Shown: positions 52,886 to 62,543, numbered from the stretch's first letter. The stretch: 64,000 nucleotides of DNA from Cymbomonas tetramitiformis (GCA_001247695.2 LGRX02027633.1:1-64000), one strand, 5' to 3'. The notes: generated from the letters alone by a model not told the origin. Program-made: numbers and translations.

Positions 52886-53276
52886 CAACTCCCCCCTCCC
52901 CCCTTAGGGAAGGTCACGTCCACGCTGACCACGTCGGACCAGTAAAGTTTTTATACAGATCTTCTACTGTTGCTCAGGATGATTATACAGGTCTCAGCCG
53001 CCTGTTGTCTGGGATGACATTGCACTTCCCAAGACACACCGCAATAAGGAGATCAACCTCTTAAGCACAAGGGTCGGCCTCTCACCGGTCTGCCATCTGC
53101 ACTACCAGGCTCCCCCAAGGCTCGAGGTCTCACATCCATTACCACGCTCAAGGTTTTAAACCTTCCAACACGGTACACTTACAGGGGATGACAATAGGTT
53201 TGCCAATTACCTGACAGTTCTCGGGATGCCGGCCCGGAGGAAAGGTTTTAAACCTTCACCGCCTCCTCGGAGTGCG

Positions 53277-53652
53277 TAGAGCTTTTACCCAGATCTCCAA
53301 CTGCTGCCCGGTCGTGCCAGGTGCGGAGCCAATGCCCTCGTGAAATGGATTATACAGATTTCCACCTGTTGCCTGGTCGTACCGAGGCTAGAGCCACTGC
53401 TCGGTTGGATAGATTATCCAGGTTCACACCTGCGGCCTGGTCATACCGAGGCTTGGAGCCACTGCTCAAATGGATTATACAGATTTCCACCTGTTGCCTG
53501 GCTGAGCCGAGGCTAGAGCCTCTGCTCAAATGGATTATACAGATTTCCACCTGTTGCCTGGCTGTGCCGAGGCTAGAGCCACTGCTCTCTCGGATGGATT
53601 ACCCAGGTTCTCACCTGCCGCATGGTCTCGCCAAGGTTGGAGCCACCGCTCT
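53277..53652 (-). repeat. ~60-bp tandem repeats in the Ty3-3 3' region
   Basis: Six units, each with GATTATACAGATTTCCACCT, a CTGGTCGTACCGAGGC block and GGAGCCACTGCTC. They lie between the Dcm stop and the polypurine tract. Confidence 0.82.
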
Positions 53653-53674
53653 TCCCGACGCTCCTCAACGCTCT

Positions 53675-55003
53675 TCAATCGCTAAGACCACTCGCGTCAG
53701 ATTCCCATCCGCCCTCAGGTATAATCGTCACTTCAGCTCGTACTCCCGCTAACGCTATCGGTTCCGGTTCAAACTCGGGCGAGTCACACTCAACAACAGC
53801 TGACTGGACTAAAGCGCTCGTCTCGCTCAGATCCTCCCTGACAAGCAGTTCAGAAAGGAACGCATGCACCTCCTCATGTAGGGTCAGGTTGTGGAAAAGC
53901 TGTTTTAACAGTGCCGACGGAATCCCATACAAATTCTCTCGTGCTCCCATGCCCTTTGCGAACACACCCCCGGCTCTCTTCGCGCGCCCTCCTTGCGCTA
54001 CCTTCTCGTGCCTACCGTACTGCCGGAAGAACTCGCAAGGCGTGTCGGAATCGCACACTCGCAAGGGTGTGCGCAACGGAACGTTGGTCCAGATGTGCGT
54101 GGGCTTCCTGTATGCACTCCCGTATTTACAGTACGTGACAAGGTGCGGAGCTGGTAGATTGCTCATGCATCGACGCGTGTGCAAACCGTGGGGCTCTCTT
54201 CCCTTCGGATTCTCAATGAAGTATGCTTCGGGCCTCAAGTACCGGATGATCTCCAATGTCCTACGAACTCGCCTGTCCGCGGCGCGCAAATCTCGGATGC
54301 CTACCGTCTTCGCCTGGCTGTACTCTGTACAAGGTGGGCTAGCCCAGACTACGTCGAAGTGTCCTGGTCTGAACTGTCGGTAGTCCCATCGCATGATATC
54401 CTCGCAATGTGTGGGGCCCCACTTGGGCTGAATGTCTACGGCAACTACTTCGCTGTTGGGAAATTGCTTAGTGAACTGCCTCTCGACTGACCCGGTCCCA
54501 CAAAACAATACGAGAATCTTAGACTGGCCGACTGGTTCCTTCTCAAGTGCGGCGGCTCCGTTGACTGGCGGCAGGGTGCTCTGAGCAGATACTCTCGCGA
54601 AAGTTCCTACTTCCTCATCAAACCTCTCCTCTGGCACCCATGGCATTGCCCCGTCTACCTTGAGCTCCTCCGAGAGCGTGGTCCATACCGCTCCAGCGGA
54701 CTCGTCGCGCCTTTTGCGGACCCTAAGCTTCTCTCGCTCCACTCTCTTAGCCTCGATCCTCTCAAACTCCAACAACGCCCGGTTGGGAACGCCGGGCCTG
54801 CCGGCTCCGTCCCACTCCAGATCCTCTCGGGTCTTCCACTCGTTCTCACTGCGGGGCATTCCCGTCCACTTGACCAGGTACTCCGTCCATCTCCTACCCT
54901 GACGCTGGCGCGTGCGCGAACGCTCCACCCTCTCGACGTGGGTTTCCTTGCGCCCGCTGACGTCCAACGGAGGAGGGGGGATCTTCCTTAGCTCTCTCAA
55001 CAA
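53675..55003 (-). CDS. Ty3-3 pol part 2: chromodomain and Dcm-like cytosine methyltransferase
   Basis: 442 codons in a different frame from the integrase ORF, overlapping it by 110 bases. The chromodomain is at about residues 20-70 (THVERVERSR ... TEYLVKWTGMPRSENEW). The cytosine methyltransferase follows from about 165: ILVLFCGTGSVERQF, EVVAVDIQP, DVVWASPPCTEYSQAKT with the catalytic Cys, AYFIENPKGREPHG, RKPTHIWTN, and YGIPSALLKQLF. All the motifs seen in Ty3-2 are present. Known of the family: transfers methyl from S-adenosylmethionine to cytosine C5. Inference: made as part of pol and carried into the nucleus with the integrase. The frame change could be a translational shift or a mutation. 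Confidence 0.86.
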   Translation of the reverse strand: MLRELRKIPPPPLDVSGRKETHVERVERSRTRQRQGRRWTEYLVKWTGMPRSENEWKTREDLEWDGAGRPGVPNRALLEFERIEAKRVEREKLRVRKRRDESAGAVWTTLSEELKVDGAMPWVPEERFDEEVGTFARVSAQSTLPPVNGAAALEKEPVGQSKILVLFCGTGSVERQFTKQFPNSEVVAVDIQPKWGPTHCEDIMRWDYRQFRPGHFDVVWASPPCTEYSQAKTVGIRDLRAADRRVRRTLEIIRYLRPEAYFIENPKGREPHGLHTRRCMSNLPAPHLVTYCKYGSAYRKPTHIWTNVPLRTPLRVCDSDTPCEFFRQYGRHEKVAQGGRAKRAGGVFAKGMGARENLYGIPSALLKQLFHNLTLHEEVHAFLSELLVREDLSETSALVQSAVVECDSPEFEPEPIALAGVRAEVTIIPEGGWESDASGLSD

Positions 55004-57470
55004 AGCGGCTGCTCGACTCTACCGGCGAAAGCCGGTCCACGGTAAACACATCATGCACTTTCCACTGCTTAGGCGTCTGCAACCTATAGGCCGACGGTGC
55101 GCCTCTATCGCTCGCGGGAAGGGCCATCTGCCTGTCGCTGTGGAAGACTTCCAGCACCCGAAGGGGCCCGAGGCGCTTCTTAAGCAATTTCTTGTGCAAC
55201 TTGCGGTCGCCCGGCTGGGTGAGGTACGTGGCGTCCACCCAAACCTCATCGCCTACTGCGTAACTCCTGGACTTGTGACGCGCGTCGTACTGGGCGATCT
55301 GCTGCTGCTGAGCTAAGAGCAGCTTTTCCCTAGCGAGCTGCAACTGGCGAACAAATTGGCGGGCTGTCTCGTGGGCTGTACCCTTTTTTACTGCTGCGCC
55401 CCTCCCCCCCTTAGCTCGGCCTCTCCGTGATGCAAGTGCTGCCTCCACGAAGAAGTCCAGCTGAGAGGCCGGAGCGTGACCGTACGTCAGTTCAAAAGGG
55501 GTGAAGCCCGTGACGGCGGAACGGGAGTCATTAATGGCGTACTCGACCGGGGTACACCACAAATCCCAATCGTGCTGGTTGGCGTCGACATACGCGCGCA
55601 GCATGCGTTCGACCGTGTGGTTTGTGTGCTCTGCCTGCCCATCACCTTGTGGGTGGTACGGCGTAGTGGAGGCAACCTGGACTCCCATCAACCGATGTAG
55701 CTCGAGATGCATCTCATCCCTGAAGCGGGAGTCCCGATCGCAGACGATCTTCATGGGAGCGCCGTGCAAACGCCACACTTGGTCGAAATACATGCGCGCG
55801 ACCTGTGCAGCCGAGCTGTCAGCGTAAAGCATGGGGACTACGTGCACCATCTTGGACAGCTTGTCCGTGAAGGTAGCAAACGCGTCGTACCCTCGCTCTG
55901 TGCGAGGCAGCCCAGTGACGAAGTCGATGCTAACCACTTGCCACATTCTTACTGGGACTTGCAGGGGGTTAAGCTGACCGTCTGGGTACCCGTTGCGTGG
56001 CCGGGTCTGTTGGCACACGACGCAGGATTTGCACCAGTCGGTGACATCCTTGCTCATGCGTGGCCACCAAAAACGACGGGATACTCTGTCCAGTGTCTTA
56101 TCCCTTCCTGTGTGCCCTGCTGCAGGGGACTCGTGTGCTTCGCGCATCACCAGCTCTCTGAGAGGGGAGTCCTGAGCTAGCACTAGCTGATACCGCCCTT
56201 CCGCCACTCGCCATATCATGTCGTCCACCATGCGGAATGTATCTGTCCTCTGATGTGGGGCTGCGACCAGTTCTTCCTTCAACGAGCCGAGGTACGGGCT
56301 GCGTTCGTATTCCGCTTGCAAGGCACGGACGAACTCATCAGCCTTCAGTGGTCCTGATGCTGCCCTGGCCTTCGCTGCAACCCCTGTAGTGACTAAAGGC
56401 TCGTCGGGTTCTGCTTCACTGTCCTTTCGCGCAGGTGGCGCTCGGGGCTTTGCCCTGCTGGCCGCTGGGGCCCACACCAGAAGGACCGGCCAGCGCAGCG
56501 GGGGTCGACCTCCATCAGGAGACTCGAAGAGGTGGTTGGGACGACCTTTTTCGTCCTTCGTGTCAAAGACCTTGACCGGATGAAGCCCATACTTGGGGTG
56601 AATCAACCGCCTCCAGGGAGCGTCATAGTCTGGCAGAAGGAACATCGCTGAGGTGTTTTCTGGATCGGCGCGCCACTCAGCAAGGAAATGCCGAAGAATT
56701 CTTTCTATCAAGTCCGAATCCTTCGTGTAAGGGGGGTTACACCAAACGTGTTTCCCGCGCCACTTTTCCTTTAAGCAGTCGGTCCAATAGGTGTCAACCT
56801 GCCGGTTAACGCCCATGGAGTCGCAACACGCGTCAACGTCAAACATCCCGTACTGGGCCGCTATCTCCTCAAAGCGCTCCCTGATCAGCTTCCAGTCCTG
56901 GCGATCTACGACCTGGTCGTAGCGGGAGCTACCTTCTGGGGGCTTAACGTGCTCAGGTACCTTTCCGGTTACCTTCGGATGACTCTGGACTTCTGCTGTG
57001 GCCTGTTCCCTAGCTCGATCTGCTCTGGTCATAACTGCTAGCGATTCGGCATCCCTCAAGGACTTCTCGCCTACTGCTAGGGTGGCAGCTGCGTCCAGCC
57101 AGAGGGCCGGCGTCTCTACCCACGTGAGCCCATTAAGATGAGTGAGCTCACCAATGACCGGTGCCGGACTGGTGGGAGGGAAGGACTCGTCCTCGGAATC
57201 ACTATACTCGAAGGTGGCGCCTAAGACAGATGTGGGATCCTCGTCCTCTTCACATCTCTTGCCTTTCGGCTCAGAGTACTCGGGCCCATCTGTGGCGCGG
57301 TCCACTGCCCCGAGGACAGAGGTAGGATCCTCGTCCTCTTCGGACCCCTTACCTTTCGGTGCGGAGTCTCTGGGCCCATCTGTGGCGCGATCCACAATCC
57401 CTTTTTCCTTCAAACCTTCTCTAGCTGACATCTCCTGATAGTCTGGTCGCCGGGACTGCGCATCCGGTAC
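54894..57470 (-). CDS. Ty3-3 pol part 1: Dam-like methyltransferase and integrase
   Basis: Open from about 57470. The first ATG is at 57431, but homology begins before it with PDAQSRRPDY, the RNase H end. Two acidic 30-residue repeats (EEDEDPTSVLGA) lie in the linker. Dam-like domain at about 170-320: YGMFDVDACCDSMGVNRQV, EKWRGKHVW, intact CNPPYTKDSD (about 231-240), NTSAMFLLPDYD. Integrase: zinc finger HESPAAGHTG ... CVVCQQ, Asp in SIDFVTGLP, Asp in IVCDRDSRF, and Glu in GQAEHTNHTVERML. A GPL-type domain follows (KRLGPLRVLEVFHS). The ORF ends in a different frame just before the chromodomain, which lies in the overlapping ORF 53675-55003. Confidence 0.86.
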   Translation of the reverse strand, partial: VPDAQSRRPDYQEMSAREGLKEKGIVDRATDGPRDSAPKGKGSEEDEDPTSVLGAVDRATDGPEYSEPKGKRCEEDEDPTSVLGATFEYSDSEDESFPPTSPAPVIGELTHLNGLTWVETPALWLDAAATLAVGEKSLRDAESLAVMTRADRAREQATAEVQSHPKVTGKVPEHVKPPEGSSRYDQVVDRQDWKLIRERFEEIAAQYGMFDVDACCDSMGVNRQVDTYWTDCLKEKWRGKHVWCNPPYTKDSDLIERILRHFLAEWRADPENTSAMFLLPDYDAPWRRLIHPKYGLHPVKVFDTKDEKGRPNHLFESPDGGRPPLRWPVLLVWAPAASRAKPRAPPARKDSEAEPDEPLVTTGVAAKARAASGPLKADEFVRALQAEYERSPYLGSLKEELVAAPHQRTDTFRMVDDMIWRVAEGRYQLVLAQDSPLRELVMREAHESPAAGHTGRDKTLDRVSRRFWWPRMSKDVTDWCKSCVVCQQTRPRNGYPDGQLNPLQVPVRMWQVVSIDFVTGLPRTERGYDAFATFTDKLSKMVHVVPMLYADSSAAQVARMYFDQVWRLHGAPMKIVCDRDSRFRDEMHLELHRLMGVQVASTTPYHPQGDGQAEHTNHTVERMLRAYVDANQHDWDLWCTPVEYAINDSRSAVTGFTPFELTYGHAPASQLDFFVEAALASRRGRAKGGRGAAVKKGTAHETARQFVRQLQLAREKLLLAQQQQIAQYDARHKSRSYAVGDEVWVDATYLTQPGDRKLHKKLLKKRLGPLRVLEVFHSDRQMALPASDRGAPSAYRLQTPKQWKVHDVFTVDRLSPVESSSRFVERAKEDPPSSVGRQRAQGNPRREGGAFAHAPASG

Positions 57471-57475
57471 TCATG

Positions 57476-58145
57476 AAGCCGCAAGTCATGAAGACAATCC
57501 CCACGGCGGCCTTCAGTCTTCTTAGCTCTCCTGTGCTCGCGCTGAGCTCCATGCCCTTAGTTACCACGTTGCCCCAATTCCGATCGACTTTTGATTTCTT
57601 GTACCACTTAATCGCAATAGAACGAATGTCCTCATCCAGACCCCATGGTACAGCGAGTTCTGCAAAAACAGAAAAGAACAGCAGTCACTGTCATGCATAA
57701 TTTGACAATCGCCAAGTTCCAAGGGTGGGTATAGGGTGGCTATAGGTCGGGTGCAGGGTGGGCATAGGGATGGAATATTTCTCTGCAGTTCCAAGGGTGG
57801 GTATAGGGTGGGCATATGCTGGGCTGGGGTAGGCACAGGGATGGACTGCGTGTTCCCAGTTCCAAGGGTGGGTATAGGGAGGGCATAGGGCGAGCACAGG
57901 GATGGAATGAAATCCCGAGATTGTTACATACCAGAAAAAAGTTCTTCCAAGATTTTCTCCACCTCGTTCTCGTCCACAGGTTCAGGTAGCCACTCCGGGT
58001 GCACATGGTGATTTTCAGCATATCTAAGGCATCTAATATTCCAGTTGCACTGAAAAATAGCATATGTCATCCTATATTCCAAGTTATGAAGTTCGTGCAT
58101 GATATCCGGGAAGTAGTCCTTTGTCACGGAAAAGTGTGGCAACAA
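57476..58145 (-). pseudogene. Two-exon gene of unknown function, cut by Ty3-3
   Basis: Exon A (about 58145-57932) reads LPHFSVTKDYFPDIMHEL ... EKILEELFS and ends at a GTATGT donor. Exon B (57659-57476) follows the acceptor TCTGTTTTTGCAG and reads ELAVPWGLDEDIRS ... KVDRNWGNVVTKG ... GIVFMTCGFM. The 272-bp intron is phase 1 and the join is in frame. The family is not recognised; the sequence is soluble-looking and acidic. Exon B ends where Ty3-3 begins, so the 3' part is lost or displaced. It is divergent to the gene at 58413. Confidence 0.55.
57713..57905 (-). repeat. Intronic minisatellite, unit about 25-65 bp
   Basis: Repeats of CCAAGGGTGGGTATAGG and GTGGGCATAGGG motifs in three larger blocks, wholly inside the intron at 57660-57931. 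Confidence 0.75.
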
Positions 58146-58412
58146 AGAAAGTGCACACGGCCCTTATGAATTCTCAACGGCAATCTCAGACTGGATATGC
58201 CAAACGTTGACCACAGGGATGGAAATCGTATTACAGGTATGCTCAGGCCGGGACATCCTACTGGAAAACGTGCCACGGCGGCGATCGATGGGAGTGTGCA
58301 AATAATCGCATGGAAAACCGTACGGAAAGCTAATTAGACCCATAAAACTGACAAGCGGTCCCAGCACACGCAGTTGTTTCCCAGTCACCTTCGTTAGTTC
58401 TTTGCAATCAAA

Positions 58413-59144
58413 ATGGCAAAAAAAGCAGCCGCAGAATATGCCAAGAAGAAAGTTGAGCAGACCAAAAAAAGGAAGCCTCCCACACTCTACGACGAAGGCC
58501 GCACGAAAAGGAGCAAGACGTGCCAGCAAACGCGGGCCATCGCACAGGCCCAGGAGGGGAAGAAGGCCAAAGCCGCAGGCAAAAAACTAGTGAAGGAATG
58601 CTTCGGTTCGGACTCTTCGGAATCCGAAGAAGAGGAGGAGGATGACGAGGAGGAGGAGGAGGAGGAGGAGGCCGCTAAGGCGGGACCAGCAGACCAACCG
58701 TTGGACTTCGTAAAGTTGATGGAAAACCCGCAGCAGATGGCAGCGATCTTTGCAATGATGCAAAAGGCACAGCTAGGTGTGAAGATCGAGGCGGATCCAG
58801 TGGCTAGGCGGCCGTCGGGGGCGACGGACGATGAGGTTTCTTTGATGCAGGCGGACGCCCGGACCCTCATAAGCGAATGGGAGGAAGCCAAAAAACTCCC
58901 GGTGGGAGCGTGCAAAGAGGACCTTGGGAAAAAGTTCGTGAAGCTGAAACGAGAAATCGGCAAACAACATATCCCCCCCTGCACTGACAAGCAAGTTCAC
59001 ACGTACCTGGTTGCTCACCTGAGCTATCGCAAGGCCCGCCGCGGAGGAACCGGCCGGTTCAAAATGAATAAGGATGGGGACATCCGCATATATGGCGGAC
59101 CGCTCAACGGTCTCACTGTGGAAAACTTCACAGGTCTCACATGA
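58413..59144 (+). CDS. Lys-rich, acidic-tract protein of unknown function
   Basis: 243 codons from an ATG at 58413 in good context (CAAAATGGC), with the stop at 59142. Residues 1-60 are strongly basic (Lys-rich, likely nuclear localisation). About 66-90 is a Ser/Glu/Asp tract with a long Glu run. Then comes a helical segment (FVKLMENPQQMAAIFAMMQKA), another (ARTLISEWEEAKKLP), and a compact C-terminal part (GRFKMNKDGDIRIYGGP). The family is not recognised; the layout resembles chromatin- or nucleolus-associated proteins, but that is only composition. It shares a ~270-bp upstream region with the divergent gene at 57476-58145. No TE hallmarks, so probably a host gene or TE cargo. Confidence 0.6.
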   Translation: MAKKAAAEYAKKKVEQTKKRKPPTLYDEGRTKRSKTCQQTRAIAQAQEGKKAKAAGKKLVKECFGSDSSESEEEEEDDEEEEEEEEAAKAGPADQPLDFVKLMENPQQMAAIFAMMQKAQLGVKIEADPVARRPSGATDDEVSLMQADARTLISEWEEAKKLPVGACKEDLGKKFVKLKREIGKQHIPPCTDKQVHTYLVAHLSYRKARRGGTGRFKMNKDGDIRIYGGPLNGLTVENFTGLT

Positions 59145-59694
59145 CCGCGACTACCCCCCCCCGAACCTGCTTATAATAGTAATTCCGAGCAATATGCCAC
59201 AGTCATCCAGAGCACTCAGGATGTTTCGTTTTTAGGAGGTCCTGCGATTATATAAAGTATCTTGCTAGCAAATTTAGAGAACTGTACCATCAAAAGATTG
59301 CTTTCCAAGACATTTATTTGCCCATGCCACGCCACGTGACCCGACCTGATCTCATGCACTTTTCGGGTCCCGAAAACGACGACTGCATCACCGTATCATG
59401 ACTCAAGCCCAACGCCATTAGATGAGAGCCTCTTCAATCCGTCGGTCGTAGAAAAGTTTCCCAATAAAATGAATTAATGCAACGTCACCTCGGATATTTG
59501 TCGCTGACAGGTTTCTCGCGTTTTTAGTGGTGATGCAGATTCCGGTGTCCAACAGTGCATACAGGTCAGATCCCGAAGGTATTTTAGATGGAATCATTGG
59601 CGGTCGACCAATGGTTTCCGCGAACGATGATATTTAGCATTGTTTCTCATGCAACTCACGCCATCAACATCGCTGCTGTTGTTTGCTTTCACAG
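59145..59694. other. No gene seen
   Basis: Contains a short C-run after the stop codon at 59144 and no other recognisable feature before the left end of DIRS-2. Confidence 0.45.
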
Positions 59695-59775
59695 GTTTTC
59701 TAATCAGCTGCGGCTACATAGCCCAGCTTGCATGACACATATGACACATATGTGAATGGAACCCGGCCGGTGCAC
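59695..59775 (-). repeat. DIRS-2 B2 repeat (left end)
   Basis: Identical to B1 at 60513-60588 over about 75 bases, including two ACACATATG units. Confidence 0.88.
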
Positions 59776-60426
59776 TGCGTGTGGAATTACAAAAAATAAT
59801 AATACGACATATCCAGAAGTGCCACAAACCAAGGACTCCCGTCAGACAGGAATCAGGGTCCCGCGACCCGACTGCCGACCCCAGCCTTCTGCATGCGGGC
59901 ACACGCCCCTCGTGCCAAAGGACTGAGGCCTGCAAATACTATCATTACCCTAAAGAGTACAGACTATGGACCTAAAATGCTACGCTAGGGTTGAAACCCT
60001 CAAAAATCATAATTACCCGCTCCAGCTCAGAGTCAGGCATGACAGCAATAGCAAAGCCATCACCTAGCAAAGCCTACTGAACAGTGCCTAGATGAGAAGC
60101 AGCATGAGGCAGCTTCGCAGCCCCCCTCCGAAGGATCACTATAGCTACCTCTCATCACAGCGGTCGGCACTGAACAGGCACAGGTCCTAGTCTCCTCTAC
60201 CTACACTCTAATGAGCCGACTGCCCCTCTGCGGGCCGGATCTGCACGGCCTCCAGCTCAGAGCCCAGCTGCTCCAGGTCCTCCAAGTCCTGCAGCTCCTG
60301 CACTGAAAGCGGCCTCTCCTCATCCGTACCTGAATCACAAGGGAGGGCGGGTGGGAAAGTCCACACAATCACAGTAACACGGCAAGAGGCCCTCTCAGTC
60401 CGTTGCTGGCCTCTTAGGCCTCCGAC

Positions 60427-60588
60427 TGATCAGAAAACCTCAGTTTTCAGATCTGCTCCGGATGACAGTCATACTGCCTGTCATCCTACACTGATCAGAA
60501 AACCATCAGTTTTCTAATCAGCTGCGGCTACATAGCCCAGCTTGCATGACACATATGACACATATGTGAATGGAACCCGGCCGGTGCA
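60427..60588 (-). repeat. DIRS-2 A2 and B1 repeats
   Basis: A2 carries GATCAGAAAACC / GGTTTTC-type palindromes and GGATGACAGTCATACTGCC, like the A repeats of DIRS-1. B1 overlaps the C-terminal codons of the recombinase. Confidence 0.83.
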
Positions 60589-61760
60589 AGCACACAAAGA
60601 TCACCACAAAGCAGTGCACGTGTAATGCATGACAACAACAAGCAATCAGACAAGGAAGGCCGCCTACTCTGCTGAGCATGGGGCATGCTTCTGGACACCG
60701 CCAGCCTGCGGTTGAGGTTGGTAGCCTTGTAGGTGGCTGCAGCCGCCGACGAGCTCCAGCCACCGTACTGATTGAACTCGAAATCAGTAACCTGGTCAGC
60801 CGCAGCCACCGCCGTAGCCCCACCAGACCGCAGGGACTGGGTCCCGTACAGCTGCCTCGGAGCATCGGGGTCCAAGCCAGAAGCCTCACCTAGCATCCTG
60901 AACAGGTACCTCCTCAGCTGAGGATAATCCAGCCTCTTCCCCGTCAGGCAGTCAGCCGACGGGTCCCGCTGAAACCGCCTGCCATCAATCTGCTGAAACA
61001 GGGGCTCGTCGGGCTGCACCCCCCGTGCAATCTGAGTGTCAACCCACCTCTGACTGACCTCCACTGGGCACAAAGGCTGCCTCTCCGCCGCCCGGGCAAC
61101 CTCCACCAGCTGATCATACCTGTACTTGTCCGTCTTCCGCTTCTCGAGGAAGGTGGTCATGTGGGTCTCACAGAACTTCATATCCCGCAGTCTCACCTTC
61201 TCCGCACAGTCATACCGCCAGAAGCCTGTCCACATGTCCAAACCCAGTGTAGCAAACATCTGCCGAGTGACACCTCCCAGCATCAACCAGCAACGAGCAC
61301 CACTCTGCACAAATACAAACTCCAGCGGCTCCTTCCTGTTGAGCCGCCTGTCCCCCAGCCTCCTGTGAGCTGCCTCCCGTACCGCGGCCATCAGCCGATG
61401 AGAGGTGGGGTTCCGGTCCGCCGGGACCAGAGCCAAATCATGAGCAGTGAAAACCATAGCCGAAGCGGTCTTCACCACAGAGAAGGTCCTGGCCGCATTG
61501 GCTATGTACTGCAAGTACATAGCCACCGTGACCGGGTCGGCAGGAACAGGCACCCTAGGTGGGTGACGGTCCTGACAGAAAGCCTGGTACCGTACGAACA
61601 CCCGAGAGTAGCCCCGCATGGTGCTAGCCTCACGGGTGCCAGACACCGCCAACAGCATGTCTGCCCGCAGCTGCATCTCCAGCGGGTCCGTCACGGAGAA
61701 CTGCAGCCCAGCCCACTGCTCCCCAGTGCCTATGATGCCTGCATGAAAGGCAGCCCCCAT
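60528..61760 (-). CDS. DIRS-2 tyrosine recombinase, intact
   Basis: 410 codons, start at 61760 (MGAAFHAGIIGTGEQW), overlapping the RT ORF end by about 31 bases. The N-terminal helical DNA-binding part (VFVRYQAFCQDRHPP, VTVAMYLQYIANAART) is followed by the catalytic part: first Arg region FWRYDCAEKVRLRD, then RSGG with Arg about 311 in TQSLRSGGAT, Trp about 335 in GGWSS, and nucleophile Tyr about 344 in ATYKATN. Gln replaces the usual His of HxxR, as in DIRS-1. It inserts the circular DNA copy of the element into the genome without target duplication. No damage is seen, so it could still be active. Confidence 0.88.
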   Translation of the reverse strand: MGAAFHAGIIGTGEQWAGLQFSVTDPLEMQLRADMLLAVSGTREASTMRGYSRVFVRYQAFCQDRHPPRVPVPADPVTVAMYLQYIANAARTFSVVKTASAMVFTAHDLALVPADRNPTSHRLMAAVREAAHRRLGDRRLNRKEPLEFVFVQSGARCWLMLGGVTRQMFATLGLDMWTGFWRYDCAEKVRLRDMKFCETHMTTFLEKRKTDKYRYDQLVEVARAAERQPLCPVEVSQRWVDTQIARGVQPDEPLFQQIDGRRFQRDPSADCLTGKRLDYPQLRRYLFRMLGEASGLDPDAPRQLYGTQSLRSGGATAVAAADQVTDFEFNQYGGWSSSAAAATYKATNLNRRLAVSRSMPHAQQSRRPSLSDCLLLSCITRALLCGDLCVLAPAGFHSHMCHMCHASWAM

Positions 61761-62110
61761 CTCATACCCCTACCCCAGTCACAAGCCATGCAACCTCCCA
61801 AGGTACAGCGGGGACCGGGGCCTGCAGGCTCCCTCTCATCGAAGGAGACCCGCAAGAGGAGGACCCGAAAATCCGGCAGGCCCACCCCCCCCTCATTTGC
61901 CCTTCCGAGGCCAGGGAGGAAGGTGTCCGCAGAGGGCTGGAGCTCCGTCCACTGCACCACACAGTCTGCTAAGTGAACCCCATCGGGACACAGCAAGACC
62001 CACCACGGCTGGAAAGTCCAGACCGGGGCCACAATGGAGGCTGCAGCCCTCTCAGCCTGCAGAAACAGCAGGAGCCTCCCGATCATCCGAAAAGGCGGGT
62101 TGCACCAGTT
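61730..62110 (-). pseudogene. DIRS-2 RT ORF, 3' part (methyltransferase-like domain)
   Basis: Begins at NWCNPPFRMIGRLL and ends at 61730. It corresponds to the last ~120 residues of the DIRS-1 polyprotein, including APVWTFQPWWVLL. It is cut off from the rest by the hAT insertion, which falls exactly in the codons of the NPPF motif. Confidence 0.85.
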
Positions 62111-62118
62111 CAAGGATA

Positions 62119-62360
62119 GGTATCGATATTCGATAGTTGCGATAGTATCGATTAATCGATATATTATTATTTATCGATAGGAAATTTATGCCTATCGAAA
62201 TTGATCGATAAGTACGATTGGTTATTCAGTATTGATCGATATCCTTTGCGAACTATCGAAATTGATCGATACCTGGAATGTACCTATCGAAATCGATCGA
62301 TCATTCAAAATTGAGGTGCACTGATTGGTTATTATCGATTAATCGATTAATCGATCCTGA
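62119..62360. repeat. Left subterminal TATCGATA-type repeats of the hAT element
   Basis: About a dozen copies or near copies of TATCGAT/ATCGATA in both directions, some joined as ATCGATTAATCGAT. Matching motifs occur at 63430-63660 on the right. These are candidate transposase binding sites. Confidence 0.7.
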
Positions 62361-62543
62361 AATTCCCTAATCTGAACTTGGCATTGGTTGTTGACTTGTT
62401 AATATGATGGGAAACGATATTGATACCTGATTGGACAATTAGTCGATTACGCCATAGGAGATGGGTTCAAAATCAGGAGTCGGAATCTCCGATCGCCCAC
62501 ACACTTTCAATTTTGACCGGATTCATACGGTCCGATCACAAAA

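Larger units (their letters stand above)
52463..57475 (-). mobile_element. Ty3/gypsy element with Dam-like and Dcm-like domains (Ty3-3), 5'-truncated
   Basis: Minus-strand order: end of RNase H (PDAQSRRPDYQ), Dam-like domain, integrase, chromodomain, Dcm-like domain, 60-bp tandem repeats, polypurine tract (AAGGGGGGAGGGGGGAG, 52886-52908), 3' LTR. RT, protease and gag are missing: similarity to Ty3-2 stops at about 57475, where another gene's exon begins. Same domain plan as Ty3-2 but clearly diverged in sequence and with higher GC. Confidence 0.82.

Noticed and set aside
53321..53752. 143-codon plus-strand ORF
   Set aside because: It is a product of the 60-bp tandem repeat antisense to Ty3-3.
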